Assembly: GCF_003144095.1 (NCBI RefSeq)
Contig: NZ_NSKH01000003.1
Span: 1 to 64,000, forward strand
Direction: 5' to 3'
DNA length: 64,000 bases
DNA from: Streptomyces sp. ICBB 8177
GTDB lineage: Bacteria > Actinomycetota > Actinomycetes > Streptomycetales > Streptomycetaceae
Below the pieces are notes generated by a model. It did not search any database. It was not told where the DNA came from and was given only the letters and a program-made list of their open reading frames with translations. Of the stretch, positions 32,529-40,164 are shown in pieces. A program made the position numbers and the translations under genes. Positions within the stretch are counted from its first letter, which is position 1. Each line of letters starts with the position of its first letter.

Positions 32529-32840
32529 TCAGGAACCCGTCATGGCGTCGGCCATGGCGTCCGGCATGGAGCGGTCGGCGGCTCGCGGCGGGTCGAAGAA
32601 CTTGATCTCCACCCGCGCGCCGAGCGCTTCCGCCACGGAGGCCAGGGTGCGCACGGTGAGGTTCGCGTCACCGGACAGGATCTGACTGACACGTCCGGGG
32701 CTGACCCCCATGGCCTTGGCGAGGTCCGCCCTTGTCATCCCGCGCGCCGTGAGGAGCCCAGCGAGTTCCGCCGTGGCCTGCCGCGCCAGGCCGCCGCCCG
32801 GCGACTCGGTGCAGCCTTCGTCCTTCGTGAACCAGTTCAT
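32529..32840 (-). CDS. solitary XRE-type helix-turn-helix protein
   Basis: The 103-residue protein has a Cro/C1-type HTH (about 25-80): LLTARGMTRADLAKAMGV, SPGRVSQILSGDANLTVRTLASVAEALG. A short tail, VEIKFFDPP, follows. This profile is common in HigA-like antitoxins, but no adjacent toxin gene is present within several hundred bp on either side. ATG 32840 was chosen because the ORF extension upstream lacks a ribosome-binding site. Function unknown; a small repressor or an orphan antitoxin. Confidence 0.75.
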   Translation of the reverse strand: MNWFTKDEGCTESPGGGLARQATAELAGLLTARGMTRADLAKAMGVSPGRVSQILSGDANLTVRTLASVAEALGARVEIKFFDPPRAADRSMPDAMADAMTGS

Positions 32841-33137
32841 GCCCGACCCCCCAACCTCTTCCAACTCGCCGTTCCACGGCCCAGGTTGCCTTGATGACAG
32901 CATGCCACCTTTAGCTCTGACTAAAGGCCCGGTGGACGGAAAATCTCCCGGCGGAACGGCGACGAGGAGGGCGGGAACGTCGCTGACCTGGGCTGACGTG
33001 CCGGGCTGGGGTGGTGCGTCTCACAGAGTTCATCCCAATGGGCGGACTGTGCGAGTGGGCTGCGGGCGGGGGCGCGGACGTTGTCCTGCGGCCTCGGGTC
33101 CGGCATGGGCCCTGCTCGGAGGCGCGATACTGGGGGC

Positions 33138-33332
33138 ATGAAGTTGACGGTCTTCTGGCAGCGGATGCACGCGCACTTCGGCGAGGCGTACGCGGAGTCC
33201 TTCGCCCGAGATCACGTGATGTCCGAATTGGGTGGCCGGACCGTGATGCAGGCGTTCGAGGCGGGCTGGGAGGCGAAGGACGTCTGGCGGGCGGTCTGCG
33301 CGGCGGTCGACATCCCGGCCGACCGCCGCTGA
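33138..33332 (+). CDS. DUF3046 family protein
   Basis: This 64-residue protein begins MKLTVFWQRM and contains SFARDHVMSELGGRTVMQAFEAG and VWRAVC, the hallmark of DUF3046, a small actinobacterial family usually encoded just upstream of recA. Function is unknown. ATG 33138 is preceded by GATACT and only a few bases, so the message may be leaderless. It is 543 bp upstream of recA on the same strand. Confidence 0.9.
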   Translation: MKLTVFWQRMHAHFGEAYAESFARDHVMSELGGRTVMQAFEAGWEAKDVWRAVCAAVDIPADRR

Positions 33333-33730
33333 GCCCTGCGGGGCGTTACGGGGTCTTGAGGGGGTTTGGCAGGCGCTGCTGACGGAGGCCAGGCTCGGGG
33401 GCCAGGTCGGGCCGAGGGTGATTCCTTTGGTTCGGCGGCGGTTGTCCCGGACGTCCGACTCGCTGCTCCGGTGCTTGTGCTCGCCCGACCGGCCAACCGC
33501 CCGACCGCCCGACCGCCCGACCCACGCACCCGGCCTCGCGACCGCCCGACCCACGTCCCTGCGAGCGCCCAAGCTTATGGCGATGACCCGTCTCGCGGGC
33601 GGGGGCTCGGGGCCCCCCTCCGCCCGCGCGTTCTCGGGCCTTGAGCCTTGGGCCCAGCCGAACAATCGACCCCTCTCATGACCGCTCTGACCTGCAGTTA
33701 CTGAGTTATCCACAGGACTCGGCGGGTCGC
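33333..33730. other. DUF3046 to recA intergenic region with short repeats
   Basis: No gene is supported here. Three exact tandem copies of ACCGCCCG lie at 33496-33519, with scattered partial copies of the same motif to about 33550. The recA promoter follows at 33731. Confidence 0.6.
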
Positions 33731-33760
33731 TTGACACGGAATTCGAACATCCATTCTTAT
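33731..33760 (+). promoter_or_regulatory. recA promoter with SOS (LexA-type) box
   Basis: A consensus -35 TTGACA lies at 33731-33736, with a plausible -10 within 33753-33760 (TTCTTA). Between and over them is GAACATCCATTC (33745-33756), which matches the Cheo/LexA box known from streptomycete recA promoters. LexA binding here would block RNA polymerase. The recA start is about 110 nt downstream. Confidence 0.85.
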
Positions 33761-33875
33761 GGTCTGTGCCAGGCCGGTCGTGCCGGTCGGGACCTCCGTC
33801 GGGGCGCATTGTCAGTGGCAGGCGCTAGCGTCGGTGGACGTGAAGCGATCGACTCAAGCAAACCGGGTGGAAGCC

Positions 33876-34994
33876 ATGGCAGGGACCGACCGCGAGAAGG
33901 CGCTCGACGCCGCGCTCGCGCAGATTGAACGACAATTCGGCAAGGGTGCCGTCATGCGCCTCGGCGAGCGGCCCAACGAACCCATCGAGGTCATCCCGAC
34001 CGGGTCGACCAGTCTCGACGTGGCTCTGGGCGTGGGCGGTCTGCCGCGCGGCCGCGTGGTGGAGGTCTACGGGCCGGAGTCCTCCGGCAAAACCACCCTC
34101 ACGCTGCACGCCGTGGCCAACGCCCAGCGGGCCGGCGGAGCGGTCGCCTTCGTGGACGCCGAGCACGCGCTCGACCCCGAGTACGCCAAGAAGCTCGGCG
34201 TCGACATCGACTCCCTGATCCTGTCCCAGCCGGACAACGGCGAACAGGCGCTGGAGATCGTGGACATGCTGGTCCGCTCGGGCGCGCTCGACCTCATCGT
34301 CATCGACTCCGTCGCCGCCCTCGTGCCCAAGGCCGAGATCGAGGGTGAGATGGGCGACTCGCACGTGGGTCTTCAGGCCCGCCTGATGAGCCAGGCGCTG
34401 CGCAAGATCACCAGCGCCCTCAACCAGTCGAAGACCACCGCGATCTTCATCAACCAGCTCCGCGAGAAGATCGGCGTGATGTTCGGGTCGCCGGAGACCA
34501 CGACCGGTGGTCGCGCGCTGAAGTTCTACGCGTCGGTGCGCCTCGACATCCGCCGTATCGAGACCCTCAAGGACGGCACCGAGGCGGTCGGCAACCGTAC
34601 GCGCGTCAAGGTGGTCAAGAACAAGGTCGCCCCGCCCTTCAAGCAGGCCGAGTTCGACATCCTCTACGGCCAGGGCATCAGCCGTGAGGGAGGCCTGATC
34701 GACATGGGTGTCGAGCACGGCTTCGTCCGCAAGTCCGGTGCCTGGTACACCTACGAGGGCGACCAGCTCGGCCAGGGCAAAGAGAACGCCCGCAACTTCC
34801 TCAAGGACAACCCCGACCTCGCCGACGAGATCGAGAAGAAGATCAAGGAGAAGCTGGGCATCGGCGCCAGGACCGACGCCCCGGGCACGGAGCCCGGCGC
34901 GGACACTGCCACGGCTCCGGCAGCGGCAGCGGCGGCCGTCCCGGCTCCCGCGAAGGCGACCAAGGCGACCAAGGCCGCCGCGGCCAAGGCGTGA
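33876..34994 (+). CDS. recA: recombinase RecA
   Basis: RecA forms the strand-exchange filament and is the co-protease for LexA. The 372-residue protein has the standard N-terminal helix, Walker A GPESSGKT, Walker [11 protein letters not shown], loop L1 [19 protein letters not shown], loop L2 around [21 protein letters not shown] and the C-terminal domain. The final 40 residues are an Ala/Lys-rich extension ([14 protein letters not shown]) typical of Streptomyces. ATG 33876 follows GGGTGG; the longer open frame from 33759 covers the promoter and is not used. recX follows after 3 bp. Confidence 0.98.
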   Translation: MAGTDREKALDAALAQIERQFGKGAVMRLGERPNEPIEVIPTGSTSLDVALGVGGLPRGRVVEVYGPESSGKTTLTLHAVANAQRAGGAVAFVDAEHALDPEYAKKLGVDIDSLILSQPDNGEQALEIVDMLVRSGALDLIVIDSVAALVPKAEIEGEMGDSHVGLQARLMSQALRKITSALNQSKTTAIFINQLREKIGVMFGSPETTTGGRALKFYASVRLDIRRIETLKDGTEAVGNRTRVKVVKNKVAPPFKQAEFDILYGQGISREGGLIDMGVEHGFVRKSGAWYTYEGDQLGQGKENARNFLKDNPDLADEIEKKIKEKLGIGARTDAPGTEPGADTATAPAAAAAAVPAPAKATKATKAAAAKA

Positions 34995-34997
34995 GCC

Positions 34998-35564
34998 ATG
35001 ACCCGGCGGGCTGAGAACGGCGGCGGGCCCTCCTCCTCGGGGGCGGAGCAGGGACCGCCACGCGATCCCGAGGAGCGGGCACGGGCGGTGTGCCTCCGCC
35101 TGCTCACCGGGACGCCCCGGACCCGCAAGCAACTCGCCGACGCCCTGCGCCGCCGGGAGATCCCCGAAGAGGTGGCGGAACACGTGCTGTCCCGCTTCGA
35201 GGATGTCGGACTGATCGACGACACGGCCTTCGCGGACGCGTGGGTGGAGTCCCGCCATCACAGCCGGGGTCTCGCCCGGCGCGCGCTCGCCCGGGAACTG
35301 CGCACCCGGGGGGTCGAGTCCGGCGTGATCGAGCGCGCGGTGGAGCAGCTCGACGCGGACCAGGAGGAGGCGACGGCCCGCGCCCTGGTCGACCGCAAGC
35401 TGCGCGCCACCCGAGGCCTCGACCGCGACCGGCGCATACGTCGCCTCGCGGGCATGCTCGCCCGCAAGGGATACGGGGAGGGGCTGGCCCTGAGGGTGGT
35501 CCGCCGGGCGCTGGAGGAGGAAGGCGAGGACGCGGAGTTCCTCAAGGGGTACCTGCCGGAGTAG
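34998..35564 (+). CDS. recX: regulatory protein RecX
   Basis: RecX modulates the RecA filament. The 188-residue protein has three tandem three-helix RecX repeats, with CLRLLTGTPRTRKQLADALRR near residue 35, FEDVGLIDDTAFADAWVESR near 70 and the late RIRRLAGMLARKGYG segment. It starts 3 bp after recA stops, so the two are co-transcribed and regulated by the SOS box. Confidence 0.96.
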   Translation: MTRRAENGGGPSSSGAEQGPPRDPEERARAVCLRLLTGTPRTRKQLADALRRREIPEEVAEHVLSRFEDVGLIDDTAFADAWVESRHHSRGLARRALARELRTRGVESGVIERAVEQLDADQEEATARALVDRKLRATRGLDRDRRIRRLAGMLARKGYGEGLALRVVRRALEEEGEDAEFLKGYLPE

Positions 35565-35614
35565 GCGCGCACCGGCCCTCGTCGATCGCTGAGGGACGGG
35601 AGGCGACAGTGACG

Positions 35615-36043
35615 TCAGTGGCCTTCGTGAGTGCCGTCCCGGAACGTGCTCGGCGGGGTGACGGGGAGACCCGCCGCGCGCCAGGACTGGAAGCCGCCTT
35701 CGAGGTCGGTGGCCCGGTGCAGGCCGAGCGCCTGGAGGGAGACCGCCGCGAGGCTGGAGGCGTAGCCCTCGTTGCAGATCACGACAGGCGTGATGTCGTG
35801 GTCCACCGCTTCCGGGAGGCGGTACGGGCATCGCGGGTCGAGGCGCCATTCCAGCTCGTTGCGTTCGACGACCAGGGCGCCGGGGATCGTGCCGTCGCGG
35901 TCCCGCAGAGCCGCGTAGCGGATGTCGACCAGCAAGGCGCCCTCCGCGGCGGCGGCCTGCGCCTGGTGGGCCGTCAGGCGGTCCAGGCCCTCGCGGGCCC
36001 GGGCCAGCAGTTCGTCGATGCCCAGGGGGCGAGGGAGGGTCAC
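35615..36043 (-). CDS. rhodanese-like sulfurtransferase
   Basis: The 142-residue single rhodanese domain has the active-site cysteine in VVICNEGYASS (about residue 90) and the substrate loop after it, with LLVDIRYAALRDRDGTIPGA as the N-terminal CH2A-like motif. It transfers sulfane sulfur to a thiol or cyanide acceptor. Two adjacent GTGs (36046, 36043) are possible starts; 36043 is chosen because it is better spaced from GGAGGA and overlaps the cysteine dioxygenase stop in GTGA, giving a coupled two-gene operon for cysteine and sulfur catabolism. Confidence 0.9.
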   Translation of the reverse strand: MTLPRPLGIDELLARAREGLDRLTAHQAQAAAAEGALLVDIRYAALRDRDGTIPGALVVERNELEWRLDPRCPYRLPEAVDHDITPVVICNEGYASSLAAVSLQALGLHRATDLEGGFQSWRAAGLPVTPPSTFRDGTHEGH

Positions 36044-36564
36044 CACTCCTCCGGGCGTTCGACGAGTTCGAGGCGCAGGACCTGACCACGCCTGCTGTAA
36101 CGGCGCATCAGGGGGAGCGGCGGATAGTAGGCGTGGACCGAGATCGCGTGGTGGTTGTCGGAGGCGTTGACGACCTGGTGGACGTGGTGCGGGCCGAAGG
36201 CGCGGCCCTGGCCGGGCGAAAGGCTGCGGACGCGGTCGACGTCGGTGGCGAGTTCGAGGGAGAGCCAGCCCGCGCCGGGCAGCGGTACGGAGACGGACTG
36301 CTCGGCGAGTTCGCCCGTTGCGGTGACGAACGCGCCACGGGAGCCGCCGTGGTCGTGCCAGCCCGTCTCGGCTCCCGGAGGCCAGCCGATGAGCCAGGCC
36401 TCGCTGCCGCCGGGACCCTGCAACCGCAGCCAGGTGCGGCCCTCAGGATCGAGCGGCAGGCGGCCGACGACGTCGGGGTCGGCGGCGGTACGGCGGGCGA
36501 AGTCAAGGAGTTCGTCGACGGTCGGCGCGGACGACGGCGCGGACGCGGAAAGGGTGTGCGGCAA
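36040..36564 (-). CDS. cysteine dioxygenase
   Basis: The enzyme oxidises cysteine to cysteine sulfinate with a mononuclear iron. The 174-residue cupin protein has the iron motif H70-x-H72 in GWHDHGGSRGAF and a second histidine cluster near 126-129 (PHHVHQVVN). The start is a TTG at 36564 with no clear ribosome-binding site, so the N terminus is not certain. It is the first structural gene of a minus-strand operon with the rhodanese. A cysteine-rich leader ORF and a hairpin precede it, which suggests cysteine-responsive control. Confidence 0.92.
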   Translation of the reverse strand: MPHTLSASAPSSAPTVDELLDFARRTAADPDVVGRLPLDPEGRTWLRLQGPGGSEAWLIGWPPGAETGWHDHGGSRGAFVTATGELAEQSVSVPLPGAGWLSLELATDVDRVRSLSPGQGRAFGPHHVHQVVNASDNHHAISVHAYYPPLPLMRRYSRRGQVLRLELVERPEEW

Positions 36565-36592
36565 AGGGGACCGTCCCGGTGATCGCGAAAGT

Positions 36593-36610
36593 GCGCGGAG
36601 AACTCCGCGC
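36593..36610 (-). promoter_or_regulatory. hairpin between the cysteine leader ORF and cysteine dioxygenase
   Basis: A perfect 8-bp inverted repeat (36593-36600 with 36603-36610, 2-nt loop) lies 29 bp upstream of the cysteine dioxygenase start and 26 bp after the leader stop. It could be the attenuator structure that responds to ribosome stalling on the leader. Confidence 0.5.
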
Positions 36611-36636
36611 GAGAAGGGTTCAGGAGAACTGGCGCG

Positions 36637-36723
36637 TCAACAGGACGGGCGACACACGCAGCCCGCGTAGCGGACGAGGTCCAGATGGACCCTCCGCACG
36701 AGGCGCAGTTGGGTGTCGGTCAC
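36637..36723 (-). CDS. cysteine-rich leader peptide (leaderless uORF)
   Basis: A 28-codon ORF, too short for routine ORF lists, reads V-T-D-T-Q-L-R-L-V-R-R-V-H-L-D-L-V-R-Y-A then GCVCRPSC and TGA. Cysteine codons cluster at the end (three of the last seven). The LVRR-VHLDLVRYAGCVC pattern matches the actinobacterial putative leader peptides found upstream of sulfur genes. In mycobacteria such polycysteine ORFs are leaderless and act as cysteine-responsive attenuators. Here GTG 36723 has no ribosome-binding site, and a -35/-10 pair predicts a transcription start at the GTG. The cysteine dioxygenase starts 72 bp downstream. Confidence 0.85.
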   Translation of the reverse strand: MTDTQLRLVRRVHLDLVRYAGCVCRPSC

Positions 36724-36730
36724 GTTTCGG

Positions 36731-36760
36731 AGTGAACCACGGGCTTCGCCGCAGGGTCAA
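36731..36760 (-). promoter_or_regulatory. promoter of the leader-cysteine dioxygenase-rhodanese operon
   Basis: On the minus strand, TTGACC (36760-36755) and TTCACT (36736-36731) are separated by 18 bp. Only 7 nt lie between the -10 and the leader GTG at 36723, so transcription should begin at the start codon. Confidence 0.65.
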
Positions 36761-36971
36761 CCAGGGGCGGTATCGGGCGAATCCTTGTCGCAGACACGCA
36801 TTCCGGCGCAGCACCTCCCCCCAGCCCCTGAGCCCCTAGCCACCGGTCCCCCCGAAGCCGCCCACGGAAGCCTCCCCCCGAAGCCGCCCCAGTCCCGAAG
36901 CCCGCCCGCACGAGCCTCGCACCTGCCCCGCCCAGGTCCCCGCACCGCAAGCCCCGCGCGGAGCCCCCGCC

Positions 36972-38780
36972 TCACCCGCCCCCACGTCGCTCCCCGCCGC
37001 TGCCGCTCGCGCCGGCCATGCCCGCGTCGGCGGACGTCGCGCCGTCCCGCGCGCCCCCGCTCGCCTCCCGGTCGCCCTGCGATGCCCGGTGGGGTGGAGG
37101 GCCGCCGCGGGCCAGGTCGGCGTAGGCGTACAGCTCCGCCGGCCGGCAGCCGGTCATCGCGCCGACGAGGTGGCCGTCGGGCCGCACCAGCAGCACGGTG
37201 TGCGCGGTGGCGCCCGGGTAGGACTCGGTGACCAGCAGTTCGGTGCGGGTCGGCAGGGCGGAGACGGCGGCCGACAGCTGCGGCATCAGCCCGGCGGTGA
37301 GCCAGTGGCGGCTCTCCCAGACCCCGGTGCCGGGAGCGACCAGGACGGCCAGCAGGTCGCGCCCGAGCCGGTCGCGAAGGCGCCCGCGCACGCCGTCCAG
37401 ATCGATGACCGGCACGTCGTCCACCATCTCCCCGGGCACCCCGGCGCCCGGCGCGACCAGCGGCGAAGGCGCCGTCTTGCCGCCGCGCGGCGCGGGCAGG
37501 ACCAGCGGGGAGCGGTCGTAGGCCGGGGGAGCGCCGAGCAGTCCGCGGCCGAAGGGGGCGTCGGTGAGGAGTTCGGCGTGGCGGTTCATCGGACCGGACA
37601 GCAGCGAGTGGCGCAGGGTGTGCCAGGCGCCGTTGGCCCGCAGCGGGGGCAGGGCCTGGTCGGCGGCGCGCAGCCGGGTGCCGACCGCGCCGCGGCGTTC
37701 CGCCTGGTAGCTGTCGAGCAGGACGTCGGAGGCGCCGTGGTGCCAGGCGAGGGCGAGCTTCCAGGCGAGGTTGTCGGCGTCGCGCAGTCCCTCCTCCAGC
37801 CCCTGGGTGCCCAGCGCGCCCAGCAGGTGCGCGGCGTCACCGGCCAGGAACGCCCGGCCGGTGCGCCACCGCCGGGCCAGCCGCTGGTGGACCGGATACT
37901 CGGACCAGCCCAGCAGTTCGTACGCCGGGATCGTGCCCTCGCACCAGGCGGACAGCGTGGCGCGGATGCGGGCCACCAGGCCGTCCGGGGTCAGCGGCGC
38001 CATGCCGGTCGGCAGGGACCAGTCGAGCCGCCAGACGCCGCCGGGCAGCGGCCGGGCGGTGGCCTCGGTGCCGCGTGCGCCGGGAGGATCGCGGTGCAGC
38101 AGCGCGGTGCCGGGTTCGGGCAGGGCGACGCGCAGGGCGGCGACGGCGTAGCGGTCGACGGCGGTGCGGCCGGGGAAGCGGACGTCGAGCAGTTTGCGCA
38201 CGGTGGAGCGCGGGCCGTCGCAGCCGACCAGGTACGAGCCGCGCCACCAGGTCTCAGGACCGCCCCCGGTGCCCCGGGTGTGGACGCTGACGCCGTGGTC
38301 GTCCTGTTCGACGGCGGTCAGGCGGCAGCCGTGCGCCACCGTGATCAGCTCCTGGCCGGCGAGTGCCTCGTGCAGTCCGTGGCGCAGTCGGTCCTGCGCC
38401 AGGTGCAGCGGAGAGGGCCCGGCGTCGACGGTCTCGGCCTCCTCGCCGGAGTCGTCCGCCACGCCCACCGCGCCCGCCGCCCCGCCCGCCACCAGGCCCG
38501 CGGTGTCCGGACCTGACGAGAAGACCGCCGTGCCGATCACCTGGCGCCGGCGCAGCGTCCGCCACGCCGTCCAGCGCGCGGCGTCGGTGTGCACGGCGGT
38601 GTAGCCGAGGCGGGCGAGCAGGTCGGCGGTGCGCGGGCGCAGGACGGCGGTGCGTTCCGCGCGCGGTTCGGCGCCCGGGCCCTCCTCGTCGAGCAGGACG
38701 ACGGGAACGTTGTGCCGGGCGAGGCAGAGCGCGAGGGACAGGCCGGTCGGCCCCGCCCCCGCGACGATCACCGGGTCCAT
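36972..38780 (-). CDS. FAD-dependent aromatic monooxygenase (PheA/TfdB type)
   Basis: The 602-residue flavoprotein has the N-terminal dinucleotide motif VIVAGAGPTGLSLAL, a DG-type motif around VGCDGPRSTVRKLL and the second FAD motif RAFLAGDAAHLLGALGTQGLEEGLRDADNLAWKL. A C-terminal thioredoxin-like domain (about 460-570) follows, as in phenol hydroxylase-type and rifampicin monooxygenase-type enzymes. The substrate cannot be read from sequence. ATG 38780 was chosen at the start of the FAD domain; an open frame continues to 38921 without coding character. It is divergent from a two-component system. Confidence 0.9.
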   Translation of the reverse strand: MDPVIVAGAGPTGLSLALCLARHNVPVVLLDEEGPGAEPRAERTAVLRPRTADLLARLGYTAVHTDAARWTAWRTLRRRQVIGTAVFSSGPDTAGLVAGGAAGAVGVADDSGEEAETVDAGPSPLHLAQDRLRHGLHEALAGQELITVAHGCRLTAVEQDDHGVSVHTRGTGGGPETWWRGSYLVGCDGPRSTVRKLLDVRFPGRTAVDRYAVAALRVALPEPGTALLHRDPPGARGTEATARPLPGGVWRLDWSLPTGMAPLTPDGLVARIRATLSAWCEGTIPAYELLGWSEYPVHQRLARRWRTGRAFLAGDAAHLLGALGTQGLEEGLRDADNLAWKLALAWHHGASDVLLDSYQAERRGAVGTRLRAADQALPPLRANGAWHTLRHSLLSGPMNRHAELLTDAPFGRGLLGAPPAYDRSPLVLPAPRGGKTAPSPLVAPGAGVPGEMVDDVPVIDLDGVRGRLRDRLGRDLLAVLVAPGTGVWESRHWLTAGLMPQLSAAVSALPTRTELLVTESYPGATAHTVLLVRPDGHLVGAMTGCRPAELYAYADLARGGPPPHRASQGDREASGGARDGATSADAGMAGASGSGGERRGGG

Positions 38781-39435
38781 GCCGCGCCTTCGGTTCGGCT
38801 CTGCGGACGCGTGCGGGCACGCGAGGATGCGGTGGCGGAGGCTGCCCGGCATTCGGTCACATAGCGTATGCAACCCACTGCCGGTGCGCGCGTCAAGCGA
38901 CGCAGGGCCGTTCACCGTCACGTGCCGCCGTCACCTGACGTAGGAGAGTCGCCCGGGCGAGTCGCCGCCGCACGGCGGCCAGTTCGCCCCGCACGCATCT
39001 TTGGTGACACTGCGTCACATGCACGACGATGTCCGGAGCCGGCCTGCGGTGCGGCCCGATGACCCGCCGAAAGCCCTGGCCATGGCTTGAACGCGCCGCT
39101 CCGCATCCCGGCGACTCTGCGCTACGCTGCGCGCACCTGGCGTGCCCGCTCCGGGGACCCTCTTGACGCAGCGCCTCGGAATCGGGGTGTATTCGTTGCC
39201 GCGGACACGTCGCGCGGACGGCGCGGTGACCGTACCGTACCCGGGTCCGCCCATTGCCGGAGCGCCGGACCGCCGGAGCACCGGAACCGTCGGCGCCCCG
39301 GAAGCGTCGCAAGCGCCGGGACCGCCCACGCCAGGCCCGGCCGTGCGACGCGGGCCGGACGACTGGTCGGACGATGACGTGGACCGCGGGACGAGACGTG
39401 ACCGCAAGACGAACGCCCTCACGGGAGGAGAGCCC
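38781..39435. promoter_or_regulatory. divergent control region, monooxygenase and two-component system
   Basis: This 655-bp region has no gene. On the monooxygenase side, CATAGCGTATG (38860-38870) is a short palindrome about 80 bp upstream of the start and TTGACG lies at 38896-38891 (minus). GTGAC-ACTGC-GTCAC (39004-39018) is a second palindrome. On the regulator side, TTGACG (39163-39168) precedes TGTATT (39188-39193). These are candidate operators and promoters only. Confidence 0.4.
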
Positions 39436-40149
39436 ATGCGGCTGTTGCTGGTCGAGGACGACGACAGGGTCGCCGCGGCGCTGTCGGCCGTACTCGCCAA
39501 GCACGGCATCGACGTCGCCCACGCGCGGGGCGGCGAGGAGGCGCTGCGGGCCCTGCTGCCGGACGACGGGCCGCCCTTCGACGTGGTCCTGCTCGACCTC
39601 GGACTGCCGGACCAGGACGGCTTCGAGGTGTGCAGCCGCATCCGGCGCGGCAGCCGGACCCCGGTGATCATGGTGACCGCGCGGGCCGACGTGCGTTCCC
39701 GCATCCACGGGCTCAACCTCGGCGCGGACGACTACGTGGTCAAGCCGTACGACACCGGTGAGCTGCTGGCCCGTATCCACGCCGTCAGCCGCCGCAGGGC
39801 CGCCGAGGACCGCGACCCGGCGAGGAGCACCGGCGGGACCGGGGCCGCGCGGCGCACCGTGCGCTTCGGCCCGGTCGCCATCGAGACCTCGACGCGCCAG
39901 GTCGTGGTGGACGGCACGCAGGTCGCGCTGACCCGCAAGGAGTTCGACCTGCTGGCGCTGCTCGCCCAGCGCCCGGGCGTGGTCTTCCGGCGCGAGCAGA
40001 TCATCAGCGAGGTGTGGCGCACCAACTGGGAGGGCACCGGCCGCACCCTGGAGGTGCACGTCGCGTCGCTGCGCGCCAAGCTCGGACTGCCCGCGCTGAT
40101 AGAGACGGTGCGAGGGGTCGGCTACCGGCTCGTCGTGCCCACCGACTGA
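39436..40149 (+). CDS. OmpR/PhoB-family response regulator
   Basis: The 237-residue protein has a receiver domain (1-118) with the acidic pair in LLVEDDDRV, the phospho-acceptor aspartate in VVLLDLGLPDQDG, a conserved T in MVTARAD and the lysine in YVVKPYD. A winged-helix output domain follows (about 135-235) with LTRKEFDLLALLAQRPG and VHVASLRAKLG. ATG 39436 follows GGGAGGAG by 5 nt. The kinase gene follows after 15 bp. The target promoters are unknown; the divergent monooxygenase and the downstream TAXI protein are candidates. Confidence 0.94.
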   Translation: MRLLLVEDDDRVAAALSAVLAKHGIDVAHARGGEEALRALLPDDGPPFDVVLLDLGLPDQDGFEVCSRIRRGSRTPVIMVTARADVRSRIHGLNLGADDYVVKPYDTGELLARIHAVSRRRAAEDRDPARSTGGTGAARRTVRFGPVAIETSTRQVVVDGTQVALTRKEFDLLALLAQRPGVVFRREQIISEVWRTNWEGTGRTLEVHVASLRAKLGLPALIETVRGVGYRLVVPTD

Positions 40150-40164
40150 CCGGCCCGCCCCGCC

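Noticed and set aside
32529-32840. HigBA-type toxin-antitoxin pair
   Set aside because: The HTH protein resembles an antitoxin, but no toxin-like ORF lies on either side.
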